This document shows positions 26,428 to 35,160 of a stretch of DNA of 64,000 nucleotides, in pieces (positions within the stretch are counted from its first letter, which is position 1; every line of letters starts with the position of its first letter). Position numbers and translations under genes: made by a program. Location: assembly GCA_013816485.1 (NCBI GenBank), contig JACDEI010000011.1, forward strand, positions 1 to 64,000. Reading direction: 5' to 3'. The stretch comes from Planctomycetota bacterium. GTDB lineage: Bacteria > Planctomycetota > UBA11346. The notes beneath the pieces were generated by a model, which was given only the letters and a program-made list of their open reading frames with translations, did no database searches and was not told the origin of the DNA.

Positions 26428-26857
26428 GATTTTTCACCACCAAGAAACGAAGTCACCAAGTGGAGGCAGGGAGAATCTTGGCGAGGCCGTCCAGCAAGAT
26501 TCTGGTTCTGCGTCGTTTGTGGTGGCAACCTTCGGCTCAGCCACGCACGGCAAGAAGTCCAATGTTGTCCGCGCCCCGCAGGGGCAGCCTGGAAATAGCC
26601 CGGCACTTCAGTGCCGGGGCAGGCGCATGCTTCCGCTTAGTCCCGGAGGGACGGCTGAAACGTCCAGCGATTCAGCCGTCCCTCCGGGACTTTTGTCATC
26701 GCTTACGTTGTTCCCGGCACTGAAGTGCCGGGCTATTTCCACCGCGTCCCGCTGGGACGCGAAAACGGCTCAGCCCTGCATGTTAGGAACGTTTCTACCA
26801 CGGATGACGAGGAACCCGGATTCCTTCGCGTCTTGGTGTCTTCGCGGTAAAAAAATC
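26428..26857. repeat. nested palindromic repeats between the cupin and Omp85 genes
   Basis: Outer arms at about 26428-26460 and 26824-26857 are imperfect inverted copies (caccaag/cttggtg type). Inside are inverted arms at 26592-26619 and 26711-26740 (cggcacttcagtgccg type). Inside those is a 20-bp perfect inverted repeat, 26640-26659 with 26671-26690 (tcccggagggac type). Three palindromes of different sequence are thus nested. The frame stays open through the region, but it does not look coding. Confidence 0.85.
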
Positions 26858-28231
26858 ATTTCTCGGATTGCGGTGGGTGCCGTCCTGCTGATCCCACTGG
26901 CGCAGCCGCTGCACGCTGAAGATCCGCTGGCGGCTCCAACGCAGACCCACCAACGTGAGGCACCTTTCGATCCGTTCCGTGGTATGGACCGCGACGGGCG
27001 TATTCCGAAAGCGCCATTGCCGGACGATCTCGAACATCCGGATCGTTGGCGCTACGTGCCGGAAGGCCGCATCAAACCCGGCTCGATGCTCGAACGTTTC
27101 TGGGTCACCAGCTTCATCTCGCCGATCCTGTTTTTCGAAGAGGACGTCGGGCTGGGTGGTGGTGTTGCGATCACCGACATCGACTTTCGTCAGCAGCGCC
27201 GTCAGGAGTTCGGCGGGTTGTTCATTTCCACCACCACCGAGGGCCAGGAGAAGTACACCGTCGTATGGCAGCGTTGGCTCAACCATCGCAACCTGCCCGC
27301 GGGCGGCGTGATCACCGAAGAGCGCAGCTACCTGCGCGGAGCGCTGGGCTACGACCGTTCGCTGACGCGGCGTTTCTACGGCATCGGTTCACGCACTGAG
27401 GAAGATGACGAGACCAGCTTCACCGACGAGGTCGGTTACGCACAGTTGCTGATGCAGCTCAGCGTGCCGCATGCGGGTGACGACCTGATCATGCAGCTCG
27501 GTGGGCGTCTTGAACACCGCAACCTCAAACATGGCTACGTCAGCACGGCACCGAGCACCGGTGAGATATTCCCCGACCTCGTCGAACAGGGCGACAGCTA
27601 CGACAGCGCATGGATCCACGGTGCACTGCGGTACGACGTGCGCGACTCGCAGGAGAATCCCTACCGCGGCTGGATGGTCGAACTGGCGGTCGACGCCGCG
27701 CCGCTGCAACACGGAGATAACTTCGACGGCAATGACATGGGGGCGATCTGGACCGGCACCGCGACCTGGACCATGCCGGTCCCTGGGATCTTCCATTCCG
27801 GTGGTGTTGGCAACGAGGAGCATCCACCAACCGACACCATCGCCTTCGGCGCGCGTGCGTGGGCGACCTCAGGCGACCTGCCGTTCTGGGCGCTGCCGAG
27901 TCTCGGTGGTTCCGACACCCTGCGTGGTTACATCGGCAACCGCTTCACTGATCGTGCCGCTTGGCACGCGGCAGCAGAATGGCGCGTGTGGGCCATCCCA
28001 CGTGGATGGGCGATCACCGATACGGTGCGCTTCGAACGCTTCGGCTTCGCGTTGTTCGGCGAACTCGGCTCAGTCGCTGAACGGGTGGCGGAATTCGACG
28101 ATGCGCGACTGCTCTACAGCTATGGCTTCGGCCTGCGCACGTGTTTGGAACGCACGGCGCTCTTTCGCGCTGACTTCGGGTTCGCGGATGAAGGTATGGC
28201 GTTCACGCTGAGCTATGGGTTGAGCTTCTGA
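26804..28231 (+). CDS. Omp85/TamA-like outer-membrane beta-barrel without POTRA domains
   Basis: About 475 residues. A signal peptide (IISRIAVGAVLLIPLAQPLHA) is followed by a short Pro-rich linker and then a barrel of amphipathic strands. The Omp85 L6 signature appears as DTLRGYIGNRF and the final strand ends in SYGLSF with a terminal Phe, as barrel proteins do. There are no POTRA repeats, so this is the short bacterial surface antigen (D15) type, not BamA. The start is uncertain: ATG at 26804 or 26780. Either start lies inside the repeat-rich leader, and the right arm of the outer repeat encodes the residues RGKKI just before the hydrophobic core. Confidence 0.8.
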   Translation: MTRNPDSFASWCLRGKKIISRIAVGAVLLIPLAQPLHAEDPLAAPTQTHQREAPFDPFRGMDRDGRIPKAPLPDDLEHPDRWRYVPEGRIKPGSMLERFWVTSFISPILFFEEDVGLGGGVAITDIDFRQQRRQEFGGLFISTTTEGQEKYTVVWQRWLNHRNLPAGGVITEERSYLRGALGYDRSLTRRFYGIGSRTEEDDETSFTDEVGYAQLLMQLSVPHAGDDLIMQLGGRLEHRNLKHGYVSTAPSTGEIFPDLVEQGDSYDSAWIHGALRYDVRDSQENPYRGWMVELAVDAAPLQHGDNFDGNDMGAIWTGTATWTMPVPGIFHSGGVGNEEHPPTDTIAFGARAWATSGDLPFWALPSLGGSDTLRGYIGNRFTDRAAWHAAAEWRVWAIPRGWAITDTVRFERFGFALFGELGSVAERVAEFDDARLLYSYGFGLRTCLERTALFRADFGFADEGMAFTLSYGLSF

Positions 28232-28264
28232 ATGAGCACTGCGGCACGATTTCAGCAAACGATT

Positions 28265-28289
28265 CAGGCCGCAGTAATACTGCGGCCTG
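28265..28289. terminator. bidirectional hairpin between convergent genes
   Basis: A perfect 12-bp inverted repeat with a one-base centre (CAGGCCGCAGTA / TACTGCGGCCTG) lies 33 bp after the Omp85 stop and 25 bp after the stop of the convergent gene at 28314. It has no clear U-tract. It probably ends both transcripts. Confidence 0.7.
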
Positions 28290-28313
28290 AGCACGAAGCA
28301 CAGTCCGAGCGGC

Positions 28314-29321
28314 TTAGAACAACCGCTGCTGTCCGCTGTCCGGCTTCTTCTCATCGCCCTTGGGCGCATCGATGTCGTCGTCCTGCGCATCCGCGCGAGC
28401 CCACATCGGCTGGGTCTTCTTGTTCGGATCGGGTTTCACTGCGGTGGCATCTGCCACCTGCGGCATCGGTTCGGTGGCTGAACCGACGGCGGGCTTGTTT
28501 GCTTCGGTCGCAACCGGCGTCGCTGCTGGCGCGGCTTCGACGGCGGGCTTGGGCGCTTCCTCATCGATTAGGGCCTTGACCACGGCGGTGGTCGCGGTCT
28601 TGGACGGCGGGATAATGGGCGAGGGTTTGCTCGGCGTGTCTTCGGCGAGGAACTTGTCGATGCGTTCGAGGATCGAGGTCAATTCCGCAGTCGAGCTGCG
28701 CGGTGCAGAGGAGCCGTCGGGCAGGATTGTCGGCGAGGCGGGTGTGGCCGCAGGAACGCTGGTGCCCGGGACGACCGGCGTCGCCGGCTTGACCTCCGAC
28801 ATTGGTTGGTTGAGCGCGATGCCGTGGTGGAAGCCGAGTTCCTCCATGCGGCTGGCCTTGCGGCGCACGGCGACAGAGGGGGTCTCGCTCGGCGCGGCGG
28901 GTTCGTCGCGTTTGCCGAACAGCCCTTCCATGGCGTCGGCTTCGCTGTCGGTCGCGGTGTCGCCGCCGGTGGTGGGTTTCTTCGCGGTGAGCGGCGAGTC
29001 GGTCGGCTTCGGTGGAGTGACCGGCAGCTTGACGGTTTTGGCCGAACCGGCGCGTTGGTGGCCGGAGGCGCCGGCGTCGAGCGATCCGGGCAGGACCTCC
29101 TGGCGACCTTCGGGCGGCGGTGTCATGCCCGATGGCTTGACCATGCCGCCGGGTTGCGGCTTCGGTGGCAGGCGCCGGATCGGCGTGGTCACCGGCTTGG
29201 CCGGTGGCGCGCCAGCACCGAAGGCGGCGAGCACCAGCACGCGGCCGTAGATGGCGATCAGGGGCAGGCAGAGCGCCAGCACCCACCAGCGATAGTCTTG
29301 GATGAATTCGACGAAACCCAT
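28314..29321 (-). CDS. single-pass membrane protein with long Pro/Ala/Thr-rich disordered region
   Basis: 335 residues. An N-terminal helix (WWVLALCLPLIAIYGRVLVLAAF) anchors it. The rest is low complexity with many PxxP, KP and AT segments and a few conserved-looking islands (ELGFHHGIALN, STAELTSILERIDKFLAED). It has no recognised domain. It could span the periplasm like TonB-type linkers, but no C-terminal TonB domain is present. It ends in RLF, which may belong to the group of exported proteins ending in Phe. It is convergent with the Omp85 gene. Confidence 0.6.
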   Translation of the reverse strand: MGFVEFIQDYRWWVLALCLPLIAIYGRVLVLAAFGAGAPPAKPVTTPIRRLPPKPQPGGMVKPSGMTPPPEGRQEVLPGSLDAGASGHQRAGSAKTVKLPVTPPKPTDSPLTAKKPTTGGDTATDSEADAMEGLFGKRDEPAAPSETPSVAVRRKASRMEELGFHHGIALNQPMSEVKPATPVVPGTSVPAATPASPTILPDGSSAPRSSTAELTSILERIDKFLAEDTPSKPSPIIPPSKTATTAVVKALIDEEAPKPAVEAAPAATPVATEANKPAVGSATEPMPQVADATAVKPDPNKKTQPMWARADAQDDDIDAPKGDEKKPDSGQQRLF

Positions 29322-29437
29322 GCGCGCGACCCTCTCGGTCTAAGACTGTCCATGGCACTATGAGCCGGGCTAGAGAGAGGCGCAAGTGGCCGAGAGTGCG
29401 TGGCCTGGATGCTGTCGCCCGGTGTCGGGCGGCCCGC

Positions 29438-30838
29438 TCAGCAGGTTTTGCGTGGCTTGGCCCGGTAATCGCGGATGCGGTTCGAGAGGTCCTCGAAGCC
29501 GGCGCGGCCGAATTGCGCGAAGGTTGCCTGTTTGCAGTGCTCGACGCCGGGTTGGTCGAAGGGGTCGATGCCGTAGAGCTCGGCGCTCATGGCGGTCGAG
29601 AGTTCGAGCAGGTAGTAGAGGCCACCGATGTTGGCTTCGTCGACCACGTCGAGCTGGATGGTCATGTTCGGCCGACCGGCAGCGGTGATGTGCTGTTCGG
29701 TGCCCCAGTACCCGTAGTCCATGATGGTGGTGAAGTCGGCGTTCTGCAGGTGCTGGACGGCTTCGAGCTTGGGGTAGGCGGCCGCTGGCGCGGAGATCTT
29801 GGCGCCGTGGTCCTTCACCGTCACGAAGGTCACCACCTTGTCGAACGGGCCTTCGCAGAAGAGCTGCATCTGCCCGTGCTGGTCGAAGGTGCCGAGCGCC
29901 GCGACCGGGCTCGGGCCGACGTGCACCGCCTTGCCTTTGCGATTGAGCATCTTGCCCTGCGACACCGCGCAGAGGTGCGAATACCATTCGCCGACGCTGT
30001 GCACGCGGTTGGAGAACGAGAACATCACATGGATGGTCTTGCGGCGTTTGCGCGTGAGCAGGTAGTGCACCAATGCGTGCATGTACGCCGGGTTCTTGAA
30101 CGCGTCACCGTGGCGGCAGCGCTTGTCCATCTCGCCCGCGCCGGCGAGCAGCTTGGCGATGTCGATATTGCACAAGCCGGCGGCGAACAGCCCAGTATTG
30201 CCGAGCACGCCGTAACGTCCGGGCAGGTTGGTCGGCACCGGCAGGGTGTCGATCTTCTCCTGCTTGGCGATCTCCATCAGCGGGCTCTTGTCGCGGTCGG
30301 TGGTGAACACCACCTGGTTCGCCAGCGCGCTCTTGCCGACCTTCTTCTTCAGCACATCGGACAACCACAGCCAGATCGCGAGGGTCTCGACCGAGAGGCC
30401 GGATTTGCTGGTGACCTGGAAGAGCGTCTTCTTGAGGTCGAGGGTCTCGACCAGTTCGCTCAGAGCGCGTGGATCAGGATTATTGGCGAAGAACACCCGT
30501 GGTGCGTTCTTGCGTTCCTTGGCTTCCAGGTGGTTGTGCTGGCCGTGACCGAGGGCGTTGAGCAGGCTGCGCGGTCCGATCGAGCTGCCACCGATGGCGA
30601 CCACCACCAGGTTCTCCCATTTGCCCTGATGTTTTTTTAGCAGCCCCTTCAGTTCACTGAGGTCCTGGTAGGGCAGGTCGAAGAAGGCGCACTCGCCGGT
30701 CGAGCGCAGCTCCTCGACGTTCTCGTGGTGCTTGGGAAACTTCGCGACCAAGGTGTCGACCTCGGATTTGGTCAAGCCATGGGTCGCACCAATGGCATCC
30801 GAGAGGCAGTTGGTGTAGTCCAGCGTCAGATTGCTCAT
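29438..30838 (-). CDS. pgi: glucose-6-phosphate isomerase
   Basis: 466 residues, the shorter bacterial form. It interconverts glucose-6-phosphate and fructose-6-phosphate. Motifs are VVVAIGGSSIGPRSLL, VTSKSGLSVET (phosphate binding), GRYGVLGNTGLFAA, the FSFSNRVHSVGEW segment, and GIDPFDQPGVEHCK with the catalytic Lys. The start at 30838 fits the family. The 280 bp between this gene and the next on the minus strand contains no supported gene. Confidence 0.95.
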   Translation of the reverse strand: MSNLTLDYTNCLSDAIGATHGLTKSEVDTLVAKFPKHHENVEELRSTGECAFFDLPYQDLSELKGLLKKHQGKWENLVVVAIGGSSIGPRSLLNALGHGQHNHLEAKERKNAPRVFFANNPDPRALSELVETLDLKKTLFQVTSKSGLSVETLAIWLWLSDVLKKKVGKSALANQVVFTTDRDKSPLMEIAKQEKIDTLPVPTNLPGRYGVLGNTGLFAAGLCNIDIAKLLAGAGEMDKRCRHGDAFKNPAYMHALVHYLLTRKRRKTIHVMFSFSNRVHSVGEWYSHLCAVSQGKMLNRKGKAVHVGPSPVAALGTFDQHGQMQLFCEGPFDKVVTFVTVKDHGAKISAPAAAYPKLEAVQHLQNADFTTIMDYGYWGTEQHITAAGRPNMTIQLDVVDEANIGGLYYLLELSTAMSAELYGIDPFDQPGVEHCKQATFAQFGRAGFEDLSNRIRDYRAKPRKTC

Positions 30839-31118
30839 GCGCGCTCCATGGATTCGGCGTCAACCTTGCAATGCATTATATGAGAGAAGGTTGGAGCGAA
30901 ACGCCGGAGCCTCGCCGAGGGCATGGGGCGAAGCCGGTGAAGCAGCGGATGACGCGGCGCGGGGACAGGCATAGGGGCGTGCACGCAACTCCGTCGAGTG
31001 GATCCGTCGGGGGGAATGAGCGCGAATTCACCTGAGGAGAGACGGCGAGGGATTGCACCATATGCGCCGTGCAAGCGATTTTCAAGACAGGATTGCGCTT
31101 GAGGTACGGCTCTGCGAC
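30839..31118. other. intergenic region upstream of pgi without a supported gene
   Basis: 280 bp between pgi and the glycosyltransferase gene, both on the minus strand. The open frames here are shadows without domain evidence. It should hold the pgi promoter; I could not identify a terminator or promoter motif. Confidence 0.4.
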
Positions 31119-32000
31119 CTAGCTTGCTGACCGTTTTTTCGCCCGCCCGTGACCATCGGCACCCCACAGGCCGGCCAGCACCCCGCGCCAATCGGCGGGT
31201 TCCTGCCCGCGGCCGGAGGCGGCGCACAGCAGCGCCATCAGCAGATGCACCAGCGTGGCGGGATTGCCCTGGCCGTGCCGGCGGGCGATCCAGGAGAGGA
31301 AGGCACCCTTGGCCAGACCGCGGGTGAATGGCGTGGCGCGGTTCTCGCCATCGCGTCGATGGAGGGCCATCAGATCGCTGGCGAAGCGCAGAGGCGTATT
31401 CGGATGTGCGTGGGCCAGGCGGCGGAAGAAGTCGAAGTCCTCGCCCAGGGCGTAGCCGGGTCGCCGGGCATCGAAGCCGACCCGCAGCGCCGCCGCGCGC
31501 CGGACGGCGAAGCAGCATCCGAACAAGGCATTGGTCGTCTGGTCGCTGGGGCCGGCGACCAGACGGCGCGCATCATGGAACGCGCCGAGGTGGCCGATGC
31601 GGTGCGCGCGGCGGATCCAGCGACCACGCTGTTCGACCACTGGTCCCCAGGCGATCACCGCGGGTTCGGTGCGTGCGAGGTGCTGCACCACCCGCACGAA
31701 ATCCGGCGAGATGGCGCAATCGTCGTCGAGGAAAACTACGACCTCGGCGGTGCTTGCCGACAACAAGACATTACGCGCGGCCGGCAGGCCAACGAGGTCT
31801 GGACGGTGCAGCACGCGCACATCGTTGGCGGTGAACGGCTGCGCCGACTGGTCGCAGAGGATGATGGGCGCACCGGTGGCGCGCCATGATGGCAGGCTGC
31901 GGTGTAAGCAGTCGTGACGGTCGCGGGTCGGGATCAGCAGATCGACGGTGGGCGTTCCACCGTCAGCACCCACCGCCTCACATCCCATCGTTGTACCCAT
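31119..32000 (-). CDS. family 2 glycosyltransferase
   Basis: 293 residues. GT-A fold: DLLIPTRDRHDCL at the N-terminus, the GLPAARN segment, and the metal-binding VVFLDDDCAISPD. Further along, GEDFDFFRRL carries the likely catalytic base region. It has no membrane helix. It belongs to a small polysaccharide-type group with the divergent methyltransferase (41 bp away) and the GT4 gene. The product is unknown. The start could also be the Met four codons later (31988). Confidence 0.85.
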   Translation of the reverse strand: MGTTMGCEAVGADGGTPTVDLLIPTRDRHDCLHRSLPSWRATGAPIILCDQSAQPFTANDVRVLHRPDLVGLPAARNVLLSASTAEVVVFLDDDCAISPDFVRVVQHLARTEPAVIAWGPVVEQRGRWIRRAHRIGHLGAFHDARRLVAGPSDQTTNALFGCCFAVRRAAALRVGFDARRPGYALGEDFDFFRRLAHAHPNTPLRFASDLMALHRRDGENRATPFTRGLAKGAFLSWIARRHGQGNPATLVHLLMALLCAASGRGQEPADWRGVLAGLWGADGHGRAKKRSAS

Positions 32001-32041
32001 GCCGGCATTGATACGGGTCCGGCGCCTCCGACAAAGCCGCC

Positions 32042-32995
32042 ATGCATCCGCGCCTTGCCGCGATCCTCCGTCGCCTGCCGATCATCCGCGACCTGCGTTG
32101 GTGGCAGCGGTTGGGTTGGCGTGCTGACCATCTGCAGGCCAACCAGGCGCTCATCGCCCGCCATCTCTGCGGCAAGCCGGCACCCACCGCGTCGGAGGAT
32201 CCGACCTTCGGCACCACTTCGCTACTCTGCCGCGAGGGGCATTTCCGCCTGCCGGCCTATCACCGTTGGTGCGCAGAATTGAAGGAGGAACCGGCCTTTC
32301 AGCGCAAACAGTGGGAGTTCGCCTGGATTCTCGCCGCACTTGATCACGCCGGCATGCTGAAAGCAGGAGTCCGCGCGCTGGGCTTCGGCGTCGGGCGCGA
32401 GCTGCTGCCGGCGTACTTCGCCGCACGCGGCATCCAGGTCACGGCCACCGATCAGGATATCTCACAAGCCATCACCACCGGCTGGGTCGGTCATGGGCAA
32501 CATGCCGCCGGCTTGGTCGCCTTGAGCCACCCGCGTCTGGTATCCGACGACGAACTCAAGCGCCTGGTGTCGTTCCGGGTAGTCGACATGAATCGCATCC
32601 CCGACGACCTGCGCGGGTATGATTTCGTGTGGTCGGCCTGTGCGCTCGAACACGTCGGCACACTCGATTTGGCGACGGCGTTCATCGAACGCTCGCTCGC
32701 CTGCCTGCGTCCAGGGGGCATCGCGGTGCATACCACCGAGTTCAACGCCGGCAGCGATGAACACACCATCACCACGGGTTTGACCGTCCTGTTCCGTCGG
32801 CGCGATCTGGTGGCGTTGTCAGAGCGGCTCGCACGACTGGGCCATGTGATGGCGCCGCTCGAACTCGATCCGGGCACGGGTTTCCTCGATCAGTACGTCG
32901 ACATGCCGCCGTTCAACCGCGACGCCAACCTGCGTCTGCTGCTCGAACGCCACATCGCTTCATCGACCGGCATCCTCATCCGCCGGGCGGGCTGA
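32042..32995 (+). CDS. class I SAM-dependent methyltransferase
   Basis: 317 residues. An N-terminal extension of about 80 residues precedes a Rossmann methyltransferase core: RALGFGVGRELLPAYFA (motif I), VTATDQD, DFVWSACALEHVGTLD and LACLRPGGIAVHTTEF. The pattern is found next to glycosyltransferases in glycan clusters, so a sugar or glycolipid acceptor is a reasonable guess. It is divergent from the GT2 gene. Its 3' end overlaps the convergent GT4 gene by 20 bp. Confidence 0.8.
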   Translation: MHPRLAAILRRLPIIRDLRWWQRLGWRADHLQANQALIARHLCGKPAPTASEDPTFGTTSLLCREGHFRLPAYHRWCAELKEEPAFQRKQWEFAWILAALDHAGMLKAGVRALGFGVGRELLPAYFAARGIQVTATDQDISQAITTGWVGHGQHAAGLVALSHPRLVSDDELKRLVSFRVVDMNRIPDDLRGYDFVWSACALEHVGTLDLATAFIERSLACLRPGGIAVHTTEFNAGSDEHTITTGLTVLFRRRDLVALSERLARLGHVMAPLELDPGTGFLDQYVDMPPFNRDANLRLLLERHIASSTGILIRRAG

Positions 32996-34082
32996 ACCGT
33001 GCACCACGCGCACGCTGGCGAGTCTCCTCATACGCTGCGACCGTCGCGCTGCGCCACGCGTCCAGGCTGAATCGTTGGCGCAGACGTTCGCCGCCGAGTA
33101 GCACCAGGCGCTGGCGCAGGGCGGCATCGTCGAGCACTTGACGCAAAGCCTGCGTCAGCGCGCGGTGGTCCTCCACCGGATAGAGCACCCCGGCGGGGCC
33201 GACGGTTTCGCTCAGGCCGGCGCAATCACCGGCGATCACCGCGTGACCGGCGGCGAAGGCTTCGACCACCGTCAGACCGAAACTCTCGAAACGCGAGGGC
33301 ACCACCTGTACTGCGCAGCGGTCGCGTAACGACGTGAGTGCGGCATCGCTGATGACCCCGTGGACGGTGATGCCGGCGCGCAGCGTCGCCGGCAGCAGGT
33401 CGATCAGCGCGTGATGGCCGGAACCGACCAGGTGTAAAGTGCATGCCCGTTGTGCGCGTACTGCCGGCCATGCGCGCAGCAGGACATCGACGCCTTTGCG
33501 GTGTTCGCATCGTCCGACGAACAGCACATCACCACCGATCGGCCTGCCGGTTTCCCGCGGCGTGGGAAACGCATGGGGGATCACCCGATCGGCCATGCGC
33601 CGGTAGAGCGGTGCGACGGCCTGCGCGATCGCATGGCTGTTGGCGATCACCAGATGCGCGCGGCGGACGGTGGCGCATTCCAGGCGCAGGTGCAGCGGAT
33701 GCAGGATCCGGCGCAGCCGATCGCGCGGCGGCTGATGATCGATGGAGGTCGACAACCGCACCACCAGCGGCCAACTGCGCGACAGGAAGGCGGCGAGTCC
33801 GCCCCAGTTGGGGACTTCGACCACATCTGGCGCGAGATCGTCGAGGGTCCGTTGCAGCCAGGCGCTGACCCAGCGCGGGCGGATGATACCCGGCACGCGC
33901 GAAGCGCTGACGCGGTGCACCTGATCGGAGTGTCCCAGCCAGCAACCGTCCTGCGCCGCTACCGCTACACAGACACCGTGGCCGGCAGCGGTCAGCTCCT
34001 GGGCCAAACGCTGGACGTAGGAACCGATCCCGAAGGACGGACCGCAACCGGGATATTCCGGGGTGATCAGGGCGACGCGCAT
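32976..34082 (-). CDS. family 4 glycosyltransferase
   Basis: 368 residues with a GT-B fold. The N-terminal glycine-rich loop is ITPEYPGCGPSFGIGSYVQRLA. The C-terminal half has VLFVGRCEHRKGVDVLLRAWP and the GT4 nucleotide-sugar motif VPSRFESFGLTVVEAFAAGHAVIAG (the E-x7-E pattern). It likely acts on a polysaccharide precursor at the inner face of the membrane. The Nudix gene lies 28 bp upstream on the same strand, and the neighbouring GT2 and methyltransferase suggest a shared glycan pathway. Confidence 0.9.
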   Translation of the reverse strand: MRVALITPEYPGCGPSFGIGSYVQRLAQELTAAGHGVCVAVAAQDGCWLGHSDQVHRVSASRVPGIIRPRWVSAWLQRTLDDLAPDVVEVPNWGGLAAFLSRSWPLVVRLSTSIDHQPPRDRLRRILHPLHLRLECATVRRAHLVIANSHAIAQAVAPLYRRMADRVIPHAFPTPRETGRPIGGDVLFVGRCEHRKGVDVLLRAWPAVRAQRACTLHLVGSGHHALIDLLPATLRAGITVHGVISDAALTSLRDRCAVQVVPSRFESFGLTVVEAFAAGHAVIAGDCAGLSETVGPAGVLYPVEDHRALTQALRQVLDDAALRQRLVLLGGERLRQRFSLDAWRSATVAAYEETRQRARGARFSPPGG

Positions 34083-34110
34083 GGTCGGTCTGGCAGCAGG
34101 AGGTGGACCA

Positions 34111-34527
34111 TCAGGAGGGCAGTTCGACCACGGTGCGACCTTGGTCGACAGCTTCCAGCACCAGCCGGTGCCACGGACTGAGCGGCAGCCCGGGCAACGC
34201 GCTGGTCGGCACCCACAGCGCCAGGTGTCCAGGTTCGGTGCGCACCGCGGACCTCGCGGGCATCACGCAGTGGAAGAACCGCGCGATGTGGCGGGTGCCC
34301 TGCCGCAGGTCGCAGACCGCACGCAAAGAGCCTGGACGCCATCCGAGTTCTTCGTGCAATTCGCGCTCCAGACACGTTTCGGCGCTCTCCCAGGGTTCAC
34401 GTGCGCCACCGAAACAGGTGAGCTGGCCGGGAGCGTGCCGGGCATCCGCGGGGCGCAATTGCAGCAGGCGTCGCCCATCGCTGGCGCTGATGATGGCGCA
34501 GGCGTATTCTGGCGGGTCCAGGAGCAT
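34111..34527 (-). CDS. Nudix hydrolase
   Basis: 138 residues from the ATG at 34527. A perfect Nudix box is present (G-x5-E-x7-REL-x-EE-x-GW within GAREPWESAETCLERELHEE). Nudix enzymes hydrolyse nucleoside diphosphates linked to another group, including nucleotide sugars, which would suit the neighbouring glycosyltransferases, though the substrate is not shown. The open frame continues to 35037 upstream, antisense to the next gene, so the short form is preferred. Confidence 0.85.
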   Translation of the reverse strand: MLLDPPEYACAIISASDGRRLLQLRPADARHAPGQLTCFGGAREPWESAETCLERELHEELGWRPGSLRAVCDLRQGTRHIARFFHCVMPARSAVRTEPGHLALWVPTSALPGLPLSPWHRLVLEAVDQGRTVVELPS

Positions 34528-34740
34528 GGCCTGCTGTGTAGCGCCTAGTCTGGGAAACGGCAGCCCACCCCTCAGCGCCGGCTTGGCAGAGCGTTGCAGG
34601 ATATCCCCCGGCGTGACGGATGGAGGGGAGCGGAGGCCGTCCACTCCCGCTGGTGCTGTTCCGGGGTATGCTACCCTCACCCAACCCGTGGGTGGTTGAC
34701 GGTGAACCAACCGTGGACCGCTCCGTTTCCCCTGACGACC

Positions 34741-35160
34741 ATGCCTGCACCCCGACCAATATCCTGCCTGCTGTTGCTCATCCTCGCGCTTCCCGCGTTC
34801 GCGGCGGCGGACCAGGCCGAGCGCGAAGCCCTGCGTTTCAATGATGCCGTGACCAAGCTGATGCAGGCGCGGGAGGAAGCCCTGGCCAACCACAAGGCCA
34901 AGGCCATCACCACGCTGACCGTCATCGCCAAGACCCGCACCAAGGCCGAGGACGCCGCCGGCGCGACCGACGCGTGGCGGGCGGTCCTGAGCATCGATCG
35001 CGAACACACGGACGCGCGCGCGTACTTCACCCTGCAAGGCACGCTCGACACCGTGCTGGCCGAACTGGATGCGAAACCGACCGATCTGCTCGGCCTCGAT
35101 TCCGGCGATGCGCCGGTGAAAGAGGACGCCAAGAACAGCACCGCGGAGAAAGCCCCATGA
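34741..35160 (+). CDS. small exported helical protein, paralogue of its downstream neighbour
   Basis: 139 residues with a Sec signal peptide (MPAPRPISCLLLLILALPAFAAA). The mature part is a predicted helical domain of about 90 residues with the pattern TTLTVIAKTRTKAED...WRAVLSIDREHTDARAYFTLQGTLDTVLAEL. The same pattern is present in the next protein, so both share a duplicated domain of unknown function. It overlaps the next gene as ATGA and should be co-translated. It is divergent from the Nudix gene. Confidence 0.75.
   Translation: MPAPRPISCLLLLILALPAFAAADQAEREALRFNDAVTKLMQAREEALANHKAKAITTLTVIAKTRTKAEDAAGATDAWRAVLSIDREHTDARAYFTLQGTLDTVLAELDAKPTDLLGLDSGDAPVKEDAKNSTAEKAP

Noticed and set aside
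26141..26800. N-terminal part of the long open frame leading into the Omp85 gene
   Set aside because: It covers the cupin gene in another frame and nested palindromic repeats; Arg/Ser-rich and without domain character, so not treated as protein.
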